Program-made: the position numbers and the translations under genes
NCBI GenBank assembly: GCA_022844135.1
Contig: JALHMG010000006.1
Location: 62,001-126,000, forward strand
DNA length: 64,000 nucleotides
Direction: 5' to 3'
Origin: Lysobacterales bacterium
GTDB taxonomy: Bacteria; Pseudomonadota; Gammaproteobacteria; Xanthomonadales; SZUA-5
In this document: positions 44,702 through 54,118 of the stretch, in pieces
Layout: each line of letters starts with the position of its first letter
Position numbering within the stretch: position 1 is the first letter of the stretch
Notes under the pieces: generated by a model
What the model saw: the letters and a program-made list of their open reading frames with translations, nothing else
Told to the model about the DNA's origin: nothing
The model's database searches: none

Positions 44702-45498
44702 GCATCGCGTTCGTCGGCGGCGGGAATATGGCGCGCTGTCTGATCGGCGGGCTGATCGCCAGTGGCACTAACCCGGCATCGATCGCCATCGCAGAGCCCT
44801 TCGAGAGCGCCCGCGAAGCGCTCGCGCGAGATTTTGGCTGCCCGGTGTTCGCCGCTAATCGCGAGGCCGCGGCGACCGCCGCGACCTGGGTTCTGGCCGT
44901 CAAGCCGCAAGTGATGCCCGCGGTGCTGGAGGAGCTTGGTTCCATAGACAACGCGCCATTGGTGATCTCGATTGCCGCCGGCATCACCCGCAGGCAAATC
45001 CAGGCCGCGCTGCCGCGCGCACGCGTGGTTCGCGCGATGCCGAACACGCCTGCATTGATCGGCGCAGGTGTCACCGGCTTGAATGCTGATAACACTGTAG
45101 GCACTGACGATCGCACCGCCGCGACGGCGCTGTTCGCCACTGCCGGCGCGGTCGCCTGGGTCGATGATGAAGCGCTGATGGATGCTGTTACCGCTGTTTC
45201 TGGCTCTGGACCGGCGTACTTCTTTCTGCTGATCGAAGCAATGATCGATGCCGCTCAAGCGCAAGGATTGCCCCCTGAGGTAGCGCGCACTCTGGTGCTT
45301 AACACCGCACTGGGCGCCGCGCGCATGGCACTTGGCAGCGACGTTCCACCCGGCGTCCTGCGCGAGCGCGTGACCTCTCCTGGCGGCACCACCGCCGCTG
45401 CGCTCCATACCTTCGCCGATGGTGGATTCCGCGAGCTGACAGCGCGCGCGATCGACGCAGCAACACGGCGCGGACGGGAGTTGAGCGGGGTTGGTTAG
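44698..45498 (+). CDS. proC: Pyrroline-5-carboxylate reductase
   Basis: 266 residues, last step of proline synthesis, NAD(P)H-dependent. Rossmann GGGNMARCLIGGL at about 6, LAVKPQVMPAVLEEL, RAMPNTPALIGAGVTGL, and AVSGSGPAYFFLLIEAMIDAAQAQGL plus SPGGTTAAALH, the C-terminal proline-binding signature. Coupled to the DUF6165 gene by a 4-bp overlap. Confidence 0.95.
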   Translation: MSIAFVGGGNMARCLIGGLIASGTNPASIAIAEPFESAREALARDFGCPVFAANREAAATAATWVLAVKPQVMPAVLEELGSIDNAPLVISIAAGITRRQIQAALPRARVVRAMPNTPALIGAGVTGLNADNTVGTDDRTAATALFATAGAVAWVDDEALMDAVTAVSGSGPAYFFLLIEAMIDAAQAQGLPPEVARTLVLNTALGAARMALGSDVPPGVLRERVTSPGGTTAAALHTFADGGFRELTARAIDAATRRGRELSGVG

Positions 45499-45743
45499 CG
45501 TGGTGTTGCAAGCCTAAGTCGTGCGCGATTTGGCCTCGATCGTCCTCGGATGGCAGGGCTTCGGCAACGACGAAAAAACGTCTCGGAGCCACAGGCGCGG
45601 AAACAGCTCAGTAAGCGAAAAGCCAACTCGCGACGCCAACCGCAACGCCCGGCAGAATTCCCTTTTGCCGCGCACGACTTTGCTGCGCAACAGTGCCCGC
45701 ATCGCGCCCGGCTTGGCTCGATGGCGGACGGTATGCTCGATCT

Positions 45744-46607
45744 ATGCTCGCCTGGTTCGCATTCATCGCCTGCTCGCTGATTTGGGGCTCCACATGGCTG
45801 GCGCACAAGTGGGCGTTGGTGGACTTTACGCCGATCGGTCTGGGCAGCCTGCGCTTCTTGTGCGCTGGATTGCTGTGCTTGCTGATCGCGCGCCTGACGG
45901 GCGAGTCGTTCGTACGCCGCGAGCATTTGCGGCCACTGCTCATTGCCGGGTTCATCATGGCCGGCCTCGCCAACGTGCTGACCGCCTGGTCGTTGTTGTA
46001 CATCCCCTCTGGCGTTGGCGCGGTGCTGCAGGCGCCGATCCCGGTCTGGCTGGCGTTGATGACGCTCAACAAGGAGCCCTTGAGTCGCGCCGGCTGGATC
46101 GCGGTATTCCTGGGCTTTCTGGGTGTAGCGATGGTCATGTGGCCGTCGGACACCGGGCCGATCGATCCTGTGGCCGCGACCGTGTGCGTGCTCACCGCCG
46201 GGGCGTGGTCCTGGGCATCGCTGTATCAACGCGCGCGGGTACACTCCGGCGGCCTGTTCGCAAATGCCGGCACGCAAATGCTGGTCAGCGGTGTACTCGG
46301 CACAGCGCTGACCCCGTTGTTCGGGGGTTTTACCACGCACGGTAGCGTCGGGGCGCCAGCGTGGGCCGCAGCGCTTTATCTTGTCGTCGGCGGCTCGTGC
46401 ATTGCCTTTGCGTCGTACTTGTACCTGACGCGCGTCTGGCATCCGGCTCGCGCCGGGAGCTTCGCGTATGTCAATCCGATCGTCGCTGTGCTGATTGGCT
46501 GGTGGCTTGCCGATGAAGCACTGACTACCTCGTTGATCGTCGGGATGGCGATCATTTTTGCCGCGGTAGCGGTGCTGCAAGTGGCGGCGAGACCGAAGAG
46601 TGTTTGA
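45744..46607 (+). CDS. EamA-type drug/metabolite transporter
   Basis: 287 residues with about ten hydrophobic helices in two EamA repeats. Seen: IWGSTWLAHKWAL in helix 1 and LVVGGSCIAFASYLYLTRVWHPA in the second repeat. Exports amino acids or other small molecules; substrate not predictable. Start ATG 45744. The 245-bp gap before it holds no recognised feature. Confidence 0.88.
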   Translation: MLAWFAFIACSLIWGSTWLAHKWALVDFTPIGLGSLRFLCAGLLCLLIARLTGESFVRREHLRPLLIAGFIMAGLANVLTAWSLLYIPSGVGAVLQAPIPVWLALMTLNKEPLSRAGWIAVFLGFLGVAMVMWPSDTGPIDPVAATVCVLTAGAWSWASLYQRARVHSGGLFANAGTQMLVSGVLGTALTPLFGGFTTHGSVGAPAWAAALYLVVGGSCIAFASYLYLTRVWHPARAGSFAYVNPIVAVLIGWWLADEALTTSLIVGMAIIFAAVAVLQVAARPKSV

Positions 46608-46639
46608 ATCGCCGCGGATGAAGTGTTTGAATCGACCTC

Positions 46640-47056
46640 ATGTGGCAATCTGCTGAAACATCGTTGACTGGCGTGCCGGCGTTCCTGGCGTACTTTACGC
46701 TGGCGCTGGCGTTGACCTTCTTGTACTTGTACCTGTACACCCTGCTGACGCCGCAGCGCGAGTTCACGCTGATCCGTTTAAACAACAGCGCCGCCGCGAC
46801 GGCGCTCGGTGGCTCACTGCTCGGTTTTGCGCTGCCCTTGCACGGCGCGATCACCAATGCCATCAGCCTGGTCGATTGTGCGCTCTGGGGCCTCATTGCT
46901 CTGGCGATTCAAGTTCTCACTTTCCTTGTTTTGCGACTGGTGTTGAACGGCTTGCCCGACCGCATCGCGCGGGGCGAGCAGGCCGCGGGCACCTTTGTCG
47001 CCGCGGTGTCGATTGCGGTGGGTCTCTTGAACGCAGCATCGATGACGTATTACTGA
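46640..47056 (+). CDS. DUF350 (YjfL-like) membrane protein
   Basis: 138 residues with four transmembrane helices. FLAYFTLALALTFLYLYLYTLLTP, NSAAATALGGSLLGFALPLHGAI and GEQAAGTFVAAVSIAVGLLNAASM are typical of DUF350. Function unknown. Confidence 0.87.
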   Translation: MWQSAETSLTGVPAFLAYFTLALALTFLYLYLYTLLTPQREFTLIRLNNSAAATALGGSLLGFALPLHGAITNAISLVDCALWGLIALAIQVLTFLVLRLVLNGLPDRIARGEQAAGTFVAAVSIAVGLLNAASMTYY

Positions 47057-47237
47057 TGAGGCGTCGCCATGGACCGGCGAGCATGCCAACGCCATTGGTC
47101 GGCAACCAAGGTATCTCTGCAATCCCGGCCGTCTGCGGCCAGCCGGCACTCAAGGATCGCCATAAGTAAACGCCGCATTGTAGAAGCACGAACTCGACCA
47201 GATCATTCGCGCAACAGGACGATGGGAGCATCCGCTG

Positions 47238-49136
47238 ATGCCAGCACCACCAGGAGTTTTCGGCCCACTCGAGGTCCCATTGGCGTTTGGGCTGCTGCGC
47301 TTGTCGACCGAAGGTCGCCCGGCGATGCCGGACGCGATAACAGTGATCCATCGGGCGCTCGATGGTGGCGTGCGTATTCTCGATACGGCGGACTCGTACG
47401 CGTTGTCTGACAACGACCTGCACTACGGCGAGTCGCTGGCGCGCGCGGCCGTCGATCGCTGGCATGGACCCCAGGACGAGGTGCGCATCGTCACCAAGGT
47501 TGGCATGGCCAGGCCCAAAGGCCGCTGGATGCCTAACGCACGCCCGGCGCATCTGCGGAAAATGGTCGACGGCAGTCTGGTGGCGCTTGGCGTCGAGCAG
47601 CTCTTCATGCTGCTGTTGCACGGCAACGATCCAGCCACGCCCTTCGAAGATAGCCTGGGCACGCTTGCTGACTTGCAGCGTGCGGGCAAGGTTGTGCATC
47701 TTGGTTTATGCAATGTCGATGTGGCGGAGATTCGTCAGGCGCAGCGGCATTTCCAGGTCGCGGCGATCCAGAACGAGCTCAGTGTGATCAACCGCAAGAG
47801 CGCGGCCGAAGGCACGCTGGAGCTGGCGCGGCGCGAGCAGATCGCATTTTTCGCGCACCGACCGCTCGGTGGCCACGCGAAGACCGATACGTTGGAAAAG
47901 AATCGCGCGATGAAGCCGATCGCGACCGCGCACAAAATCACGCCGCACCAGGCCGCGCTGGCCTGCCTTCTCGATATCGGCGCGCCGCTGCTGCCGCTGT
48001 TCGGCGCCACCAGCGCGGCGCATGTCGATGCCTCGCTGGCCGCGCGCCAGATTCGGCTGTCGGAGAGCGATCGCAAAGCGCTGGCGGAGAAAATCAGCTT
48101 CGATGCCAATACCGAGGGCTTGGCGTCGCTCGATCCGATCCCAGTGCCAGCAGCGCCGTTGAGCGTCACCGCCGCGCCCGGCCAGTCGCCGGAAGTCGTC
48201 ATCGTGATGGGTATTCAGGGCGCCGGCAAGTCAACGCTGGTGCAGCGTTATGTCGACGCGGGCTATGAGCGACTCAATCGCGATCTGATCGGCGGCACGC
48301 TGGAAGACTTGCTGCCGCTGCTGGAAGCGCACTTGCGCGCGGGGCGCAGGCGCGTCGTGCTCGACAACACCTATGCGACGCGCGCCTCGCGCTGGTGGCT
48401 GACTCGGGTGGCGCATCGGAATGGCGTGCCGGTGCGCTGTCATTATCTGGCGACGCCGCTCAAGGAAGCGCTGATCAACGTCGTGCTGCGCGTGCTCGAT
48501 CGCTATGGCGCCTTGCCCGGCCCCGATGAGCTGAAAGAACTTGGCAAGAGCGATCCGAATCTGCCGCCGCCCGGCGCATTGGCGCGCTTCGCGGCTTGCT
48601 TCGAGCCGCCGCAACCAGACGAAGGTTTTGCGGCGATTGAAGAAACGCCGTTCGTGCGCGTTCCAGGGCCAAGCCTGGGCGGCACGCAGAAAGCGCTGTT
48701 TCTCGATGTCGACGGCACACTCAGAAAAACCCGAAGCGGCGAAATCTATCCGCGCGACCCCGACGATATCGAGGTGCTGCCCGGGCGCGCTGCGGTGTTA
48801 CAGCGCTATGTCGAGGAGGGTTGGAAGCTTTTCTTTGTTTCTAACCAAAGTGGCGTCGCCAGCGGCAATGTCACGCGCGAGGCCGTGCAGGCTGGCTTCG
48901 AACGGACCGCAGAGCAACTGGGTGTGCCGATCGCCGATATCGCGTTCTGCCCACACAGCGCGTTTCCTGCTGGGTGCTTCTGCCGCAAACCGATGCCCGG
49001 TTTAGGCGTCTGGCTCGCGCGCAAGCACGGGTTGTCGTTGCAAGACTCCATTATGGTCGGCGACATGGACAGCGATCGGCAGTTCGCCGAAGCCATTGGT
49101 GCCGACTATCGGGCAGCCGATGCGTTCTTTGCTTAG
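47238..49136 (+). CDS. Aldo/keto reductase - P-loop kinase - HAD phosphatase triple fusion
   Basis: 632 residues in three parts. (1) Aldo/keto reductase barrel, about 1-300: ILDTADSYALSDNDLHYGE (Asp and Tyr), VTKVGMA (Lys) and LLLHGND (His) are the catalytic tetrad. (2) P-loop kinase, about 315-460: Walker A GIQGAGKST at 325-333, then RLNRDLIGG and VVLDNTYATR, like polynucleotide-kinase domains. (3) HAD phosphatase, about 485-632: FLDVDGTLRKT with Asp490 and Asp492, FVSNQSGV, and a GmhB/HisB-like zinc loop (CPHSAFPAGCFCRKP). Kinase then phosphatase is the order in T4-type polynucleotide kinase/phosphatase. The reductase fusion is unusual; a joint nucleic-acid or sugar-phosphate substrate is speculative. 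Confidence 0.9.
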   Translation: MPAPPGVFGPLEVPLAFGLLRLSTEGRPAMPDAITVIHRALDGGVRILDTADSYALSDNDLHYGESLARAAVDRWHGPQDEVRIVTKVGMARPKGRWMPNARPAHLRKMVDGSLVALGVEQLFMLLLHGNDPATPFEDSLGTLADLQRAGKVVHLGLCNVDVAEIRQAQRHFQVAAIQNELSVINRKSAAEGTLELARREQIAFFAHRPLGGHAKTDTLEKNRAMKPIATAHKITPHQAALACLLDIGAPLLPLFGATSAAHVDASLAARQIRLSESDRKALAEKISFDANTEGLASLDPIPVPAAPLSVTAAPGQSPEVVIVMGIQGAGKSTLVQRYVDAGYERLNRDLIGGTLEDLLPLLEAHLRAGRRRVVLDNTYATRASRWWLTRVAHRNGVPVRCHYLATPLKEALINVVLRVLDRYGALPGPDELKELGKSDPNLPPPGALARFAACFEPPQPDEGFAAIEETPFVRVPGPSLGGTQKALFLDVDGTLRKTRSGEIYPRDPDDIEVLPGRAAVLQRYVEEGWKLFFVSNQSGVASGNVTREAVQAGFERTAEQLGVPIADIAFCPHSAFPAGCFCRKPMPGLGVWLARKHGLSLQDSIMVGDMDSDRQFAEAIGADYRAADAFFA

Positions 49137-50484
49137 TGTGCGCTGGTCTGCGACTGTATTGTTCGCGTTGGCTGCGAATGCTGCCGCTGCGCCGCGGCTC
49201 GATTACACCGCAACCATCGATAGCCAGACCGAAACGCTGACGCTGCAGCTCTGTAGTGCGAATGCGACGACGCTCGATCTGCGCGGCGCGGCGCAGTTCG
49301 CCACGCGGATCGAAACGCCGACCGGAGACGTCAGGGTCGAACGACGCGTTCGTGTCGTGCTCCCGGACCATGGCTGCGCGACGATCACCACCGATTTGCG
49401 CGCGGCAGGGCAAGCCGATCGTTATCGTCTGGGCCGCGAGCGCGGCCTCTACTATCGACTCGCCGCCGAACAATGGCTATGGCGACCCGCCCACATCGCC
49501 GCCGACAGCACGCTGCGATTTCGCCTGCCCAAGGCATGGTCCGCATCGGTGCCGTGGGCCGAAAATCGCGGGGTATATCGGCTCGGCGCCACGCCGTCAG
49601 GCTGGCCTGCGCTTACTGTATTCGGGAGATTCGAGGTCGAACGCGTGCCAGTACCTGGCGGAGAGTTGCGCCTGGCAATGCTCCCCCTCAGCGACACCGC
49701 GACGCGTGCCGCCATGCACGAATGGCTGGTCGACAGCGCACGACGCTACTTCGCAGCTGGCGGACTGCCGGTCGCCAACCCGCAAGTCCTGGTGGTGCCG
49801 CTCCCTGGCGTCAAGAGCGCTGTCCCGTGGGGCCAGATCCAACGCGGCGGCGCGCCGGCGGTGCATTTGTACGTGGGCGCGGAGGCGGGCGGCGACGCCT
49901 GGCGCGAGGACTGGACGCTGGCGCATGAGCTGGCGCATCTGCAGCACCCGTACTTGGGCGAACGCGGCCGTTGGCTTGCGGAAGGATTGGCCAGTTATCA
50001 CCAGAACGTGTGGCGCGCGCGCGCCGGCGATCTGACCGCGCAGGCGGCGTGGCGCAGACTGCTCGCCGGCTTTGCGCGCGGCCGCGCGGTGGCCCCCGGC
50101 GAGCAGTTGGCGAGCATCGAGCGCGGCTGGAGCAACACCATGCGCGTGTACTGGAGCGGCGCGGCATACTGGTTCGAGAGCGACTTGGCGATGCGCGCAG
50201 TCGGCTCCAGCCTCGATGAGGTGTTGCAACGTTATCGCCGTGCCGGACTAGCTTTGGAGCGACGTGTCGAACCGGCCGATTTCATTGCCGCGCTGGATGC
50301 CATCGAACCTCGAGGCGGCCTACGCCGCCGATACGATCAGTACCTGGCGCTGTCCAGTTTCCCGCCGCTTCTTGAGGCGCGCGCAGCATTGATACTCGGG
50401 GCACCAGAGTTGTGGCCAGACGAAATGCCCGATCATCCGTGGCTTAAGGCAATTTTTGCGCCGCAGAAGGAGCACGCACTATGA
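49120..50484 (+). CDS. Secreted M61-like HExxH metallopeptidase
   Basis: 454 residues with a signal peptide (MRSLLSVRWSATVLFALAAN...). Zinc motif HELAH at 269-273 and Glu288 in WLAEGLASYHQN, the gluzincin arrangement of M1/M61 peptidases, but the N-terminal two-thirds are not a standard M61 domain. ATG at 49120 overlaps the fusion gene by 17 bp. Followed by a coupled 46-residue membrane protein. Extracellular or periplasmic peptidase; target unknown. Confidence 0.82.
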   Translation: MRSLLSVRWSATVLFALAANAAAAPRLDYTATIDSQTETLTLQLCSANATTLDLRGAAQFATRIETPTGDVRVERRVRVVLPDHGCATITTDLRAAGQADRYRLGRERGLYYRLAAEQWLWRPAHIAADSTLRFRLPKAWSASVPWAENRGVYRLGATPSGWPALTVFGRFEVERVPVPGGELRLAMLPLSDTATRAAMHEWLVDSARRYFAAGGLPVANPQVLVVPLPGVKSAVPWGQIQRGGAPAVHLYVGAEAGGDAWREDWTLAHELAHLQHPYLGERGRWLAEGLASYHQNVWRARAGDLTAQAAWRRLLAGFARGRAVAPGEQLASIERGWSNTMRVYWSGAAYWFESDLAMRAVGSSLDEVLQRYRRAGLALERRVEPADFIAALDAIEPRGGLRRRYDQYLALSSFPPLLEARAALILGAPELWPDEMPDHPWLKAIFAPQKEHAL

Positions 50485-50621
50485 CCGATGATCGCGACCC
50501 GAGGCGCTTTCGGGCCAGCTACGTTCCCGAGCACACGGCGAAGGAACGTTGGGGACTTCTGTGGCCGGCGCTGGTGGTGTTGGCGCTGCTCGTGGGCGGG
50601 ATTGTGTTTTTGTTTCGGTGA
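50481..50621 (+). CDS. 46-residue single-pass membrane protein
   Basis: Begins MTDDRDPRRFRASYVPEH, a charged N-terminus, then one hydrophobic helix (about 25-45: LLWPALVVLALLVGGIVFLF) and ends Arg. Its ATG overlaps the peptidase stop (ATGA). A short coupled membrane peptide; the role may be to anchor or regulate the peptidase. Confidence 0.75.
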   Translation: MTDDRDPRRFRASYVPEHTAKERWGLLWPALVVLALLVGGIVFLFR

Positions 50622-50654
50622 GGGAAACGATCGGCGATCGCGGTGGGTTGTACA

Positions 50655-51392
50655 CTAGCGACTGACCGCGCCAACCGCGCTCCACCAAGCCCGCAACACA
50701 TCCCGTCGACGCAAGCGGATGTTCTCGTCGGCGACGCCTGCTGCGCGTTGGCTCAGATAGCCGCGTTCGAAACTGAGGAGCGCTCGCGTACCGCGCGATG
50801 GCACGCTCGGCGTTGGCCAAGCCGACAACGCATTCGCGAAATCGACCATCGCTTTCTGGCGGCTGCTGGTATCGCCACGCCGCACACCATGGCGCGCGAT
50901 TAAATCGAGCGGCAAAACGTTGAACAACAGCGCCTCGCCGACGGGTTGCCGTAGTGCACCCACGAGCAGCAAATAGCGCCAGGCCACACCACTGGATCGC
51001 GCCAGATCGGCCAGCGCGTTCGCCGCTGGCGCCAGTCGATCGGAAAGCGCCGCCGCATTGGCCGACGACGATCCATCGAGCCAACGCGATACTTCGCCGA
51101 TGAGTACGCCCAGCGTCGGCGCCACTTCGATGGCATCGAACGCTTGCGCCAGTGGATGGCGCGGCGCGCCGGTCGCCCAGCGTTGCGCTTCCTCGTGCCA
51201 CCAACCAAGCTTGGCTTCTGCAACGCGGCCATCGCTGCTACCGATCGCTATCTGCAGCAACTCGCGCATCAGCACCGCGGTGCCGAGAAGCGACGTGCGT
51301 TCGTCGGGCGCGGCGAAACGCATCGCCAACGCCAGAGCGGGCTCGCGCTCGAGCGTATCGGCGGTGTAGGCGTCGAGTGGCGGCAGAGTCAT
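50655..51392 (-). CDS. Squalene/phytoene synthase-family protein
   Basis: 245 residues. AKLGWWHEEAQRWATGAPRHPLAQAF is the family pattern, but the Asp-rich DxxxD motifs of active synthases are not visible, so it is closer to the NDUFAF6/C8orf38-like members that are probably not prenyl synthases. Start ATG 51392. Downstream of mupP on the same strand. Confidence 0.8.
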   Translation of the reverse strand: MTLPPLDAYTADTLEREPALALAMRFAAPDERTSLLGTAVLMRELLQIAIGSSDGRVAEAKLGWWHEEAQRWATGAPRHPLAQAFDAIEVAPTLGVLIGEVSRWLDGSSSANAAALSDRLAPAANALADLARSSGVAWRYLLLVGALRQPVGEALLFNVLPLDLIARHGVRRGDTSSRQKAMVDFANALSAWPTPSVPSRGTRALLSFERGYLSQRAAGVADENIRLRRRDVLRAWWSAVGAVSR

Positions 51393-51465
51393 GAGCGAAC
51401 GATGAGGCGATTCTCTGTGCCCGCGCACGCCGTGCCCCGCGGTTCCTCAAACATCGCGGCGCACT

Positions 51466-52125
51466 TCAGCGACATAGCAACCCCACCAACTCCTCCGGCG
51501 CGCACGCGATCGCGTCGCCGCCCCAAGTGTCCAGCCTCTCGGGCGCTTCGACATAGCCGTACGCGCACGCAATCGTCCACGCGCACCCCGCCGCCTTGCC
51601 GGCCTCGATGTCGCGCGCATCATCGCCGACCATGGCCGCTTGCGCCGGAGCGACGCGCACCAGCTCGCACGCGCGTAGCACGGGCTGCGGGAAGGGCTTG
51701 CGCTGCGCCAGCGTGTCGCCGCCGACGAGTGCGGCAAAACGCCCGGTCCATCCGAGCTTCGCGATCAGGAGACGCGCCAAACCTTCGGGTTTATTGGTCA
51801 CGATCGCACAAGCAGTGCCGCGCTCGTGTAGGTCATCGAGCAATGCTTCGATACCTGGATACGGCTTACTGGCCTGTGCGATGCGCCGCTCGTAAGCTTG
51901 CAAGTAACGCGGCAACCAGGTCTCAGCCGCATCGTTGATCTCGGGCAAGCCGAGCGTCAAGATCCCGCGCCCGCCGCGCGCCGCAATCGCTGCCGGCAGG
52001 GGTGTGACAAGTGGCGCCAACCCCAATTCGGCGCGCACATCGTCGAGCGCACCGAGCAGGTCCGGCGCGGTGTCGACGAGCGTACCGTCGAGATCGAACA
52101 GTACGGCTTTCAGACGCGCCGGCAT
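51466..52125 (-). CDS. mupP: HAD phosphatase, MupP/Gph-type
   Basis: 219 residues. FDLDGTLVDTAPDLLGAL (nucleophile Asp and acid Asp), IVTNKPEGLA, and AAMVGDDARDIEAGKAAG (motif III/IV). Gene order mtaD-ubiG-this gene is the one in which Pseudomonas MupP, the MurNAc-6-phosphate phosphatase, was found; phosphoglycolate phosphatase is the sequence-based alternative. Overlaps ubiG by 16 bp. An in-frame GTG two codons upstream (52131) is possible. Confidence 0.8.
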   Translation of the reverse strand: MPARLKAVLFDLDGTLVDTAPDLLGALDDVRAELGLAPLVTPLPAAIAARGGRGILTLGLPEINDAAETWLPRYLQAYERRIAQASKPYPGIEALLDDLHERGTACAIVTNKPEGLARLLIAKLGWTGRFAALVGGDTLAQRKPFPQPVLRACELVRVAPAQAAMVGDDARDIEAGKAAGCAWTIACAYGYVEAPERLDTWGGDAIACAPEELVGLLCR

Positions 52126-52802
52126 GCGCACAGATAGTTGATCGAAACATCGTCCGACAGACGCGCGCTGCGCGACAACGGATCGTAACTGATCCCTTGA
52201 AACTCGATGGCGTCAGCCCCGGCGCTGCGCAGTCCCCGGCGTAATTCCGATGGCTTGATGAAGCGATCGAAGCGATGCGTGCCGCGCGGCAATAAGCCGA
52301 GCACATATTCGGCGCCGACGATGCCCAGCGCAAAGGCCTTGGCGGTGCGATTGAGCGTCGAGACGAAGAGCCAACCTCCCGGTTTCAACAACTTCACGCA
52401 AGCATTCAACACGCTCTGCGGATCCGGCACATGCTCGATCATTTCCAGGCACGTGACCGCATCGAAACTCTCCGACTGTTCGGCGGCAAGCGCTTCTGCG
52501 GTGATCTCGCGGTAGTTCACCAGAATGTTGCTTTCCAGCGCGTGCAGCTTGGCGACCTCCAGCGCTTCGGGCGCCATGTCGATGCCGGTCACCTGTGCGC
52601 CTTTGCGCGCCATCGCTTCGGACAAGATTCCGCCGCCGCAGCCCACATCGACGATGCGCGCGCCGCGCAGCGACTGGCGTGCTTCGATGAAGCCGAGCCG
52701 CACCGGGTTCAAGTCGTGCAGCGGGCGAAAAGGGCCGCCCTCATCCCACCAGCGCGATGCGACGGCGTCGAAGCGTTTGAGTTCCGCCGCATCGCTATTC
52801 AT
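52110..52802 (-). CDS. ubiG: Bifunctional 3-demethylubiquinone/polyprenol O-methyltransferase UbiG
   Basis: 230-residue SAM-dependent methyltransferase of ubiquinone synthesis. RWWDEGGPFRPLHDLNPVRLGFI near 28, VDVGCGGGILSEAMARKGAQVTGIDMA (SAM loop) and EMIEHVPDP. Start ATG 52802 overlaps the stop of the upstream amidohydrolase gene (ATGA). Confidence 0.95.
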   Translation of the reverse strand: MNSDAAELKRFDAVASRWWDEGGPFRPLHDLNPVRLGFIEARQSLRGARIVDVGCGGGILSEAMARKGAQVTGIDMAPEALEVAKLHALESNILVNYREITAEALAAEQSESFDAVTCLEMIEHVPDPQSVLNACVKLLKPGGWLFVSTLNRTAKAFALGIVGAEYVLGLLPRGTHRFDRFIKPSELRRGLRSAGADAIEFQGISYDPLSRSARLSDDVSINYLCACRRV

Positions 52803-54118
52803 GGCCGTACCGCGCGGGCCTTGAGCGCCCATTCGTTCGCCAGCGCGCGCAAGCGCTCGGGATCAGCGCCAAGCACCACGCCTGCGCGTACGCGCTCGCG
52901 ACCGGCAACCCAGACGTCGCTGATGTCGCGGCGACTCGCCGCATACACGATGTGCGAGATTGGATTGAACACCGGCGCCAGATGCAAACCCGAAAAGTCG
53001 ATGGCACAAACATCCGCCCATTTACCGACTTCCAGACTGCCGATCGTTTCGTCCATGCCGAGTGAGCGAGCGCCGGAGAGCGTCGCAGCTTCCAGCGCCT
53101 CGGCGGCACTCAACGCCGCAGCATCCATCGCCACTGCCTTCGCCAGCAGTGCCGCCGTCTTGGTCTCGCCAAGCAAATCAAGATCGTTATTGCTCGCCGC
53201 GCCATCGGTACCGATGGCGACCTTGGCGCCGGCTTTCAGCAGAGCTGCGACCGGGCAAGAGCCGCTCGCCAGCTTGAGATTGGACTCCGGGCAATGTGCC
53301 ACCACCACGCCGAAGCGAGCCACATCCTCGATTTCTGCTGGCGTCAATTGCGTCATGTGCACCGCAGTCAAATCCGGACCGATCAGCCCGAGTCGCTTTA
53401 GCCGAGAGAACGGGCGCTCGCCGGTCCTGGATCGCGCATCCTCGACCTCGAACGCGGTCTCGTGGATGTGGCATTGAATGCGCACGTTGAGCTGATCGCT
53501 GTACGTGCGGATTTTCTTGAAGCTCTCATCGGAGACCGTGTACGGCGCGTGCGGAGCGAACGACGCCACCAGCAACGAATCGCCCTTGACTTCATCGGCA
53601 AGCGCCAGTCCGCGGCGTAGATAGTCGTCGGCATCGCGCGCGTATGGCGTTGAAAACTCGACAATCGGAATGCCTAAGCTGGCGCGCATACCGGCATCCC
53701 GATAGGCCTTCGCGGAGCTTTCGGGAAAGAAATACTGATCGTTGACTGCGGTGATGCCGCCCGCGAGCATCTCGTAGGCAGCCAGACTGGCACCGTCGTG
53801 CACCATCTGCGCCGATACCAGGGCCCCTTCAACGGGCCAGATGTGGTCGTTGAGCCAGGTCATCAGTGGCAGATCGTCGGCAATACCACGCAGCAAGGTC
53901 ATCGCCGCATGGCAGTGCGCATTGACCAGCCCCGGCACCAGCGCGTGATTCGACAAGCTGCGTCGTTGCGTCGCGTCCACACTTTGGTTGGCCTGCGATG
54001 TCGGCATGACCGCCACAATCCGCCCGCCGCGCACGATCAGCGAGTGATCGTCCAGCACAACGCCCGATGGAACCACCGGGATGATCCAGCGCGCGTCGAT
54101 TTGCAGGTCGGCTTGCAT
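52799..54118 (-). CDS. mtaD: TRZ/ATZ-type amidohydrolase (methylthioadenosine/SAH deaminase-like)
   Basis: 439 residues. NAHCHAAMTLLRG (His-x-His zinc site), the HETAFEVED stretch, VAHCPESNLKLASG and GTDGAASNNDLDLLGE are the MtaD/TRZ signatures. It deaminates methylthioadenosine or S-adenosylhomocysteine. First gene of mtaD-ubiG-mupP. Confidence 0.9.
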   Translation of the reverse strand: MQADLQIDARWIIPVVPSGVVLDDHSLIVRGGRIVAVMPTSQANQSVDATQRRSLSNHALVPGLVNAHCHAAMTLLRGIADDLPLMTWLNDHIWPVEGALVSAQMVHDGASLAAYEMLAGGITAVNDQYFFPESSAKAYRDAGMRASLGIPIVEFSTPYARDADDYLRRGLALADEVKGDSLLVASFAPHAPYTVSDESFKKIRTYSDQLNVRIQCHIHETAFEVEDARSRTGERPFSRLKRLGLIGPDLTAVHMTQLTPAEIEDVARFGVVVAHCPESNLKLASGSCPVAALLKAGAKVAIGTDGAASNNDLDLLGETKTAALLAKAVAMDAAALSAAEALEAATLSGARSLGMDETIGSLEVGKWADVCAIDFSGLHLAPVFNPISHIVYAASRRDISDVWVAGRERVRAGVVLGADPERLRALANEWALKARAVRP

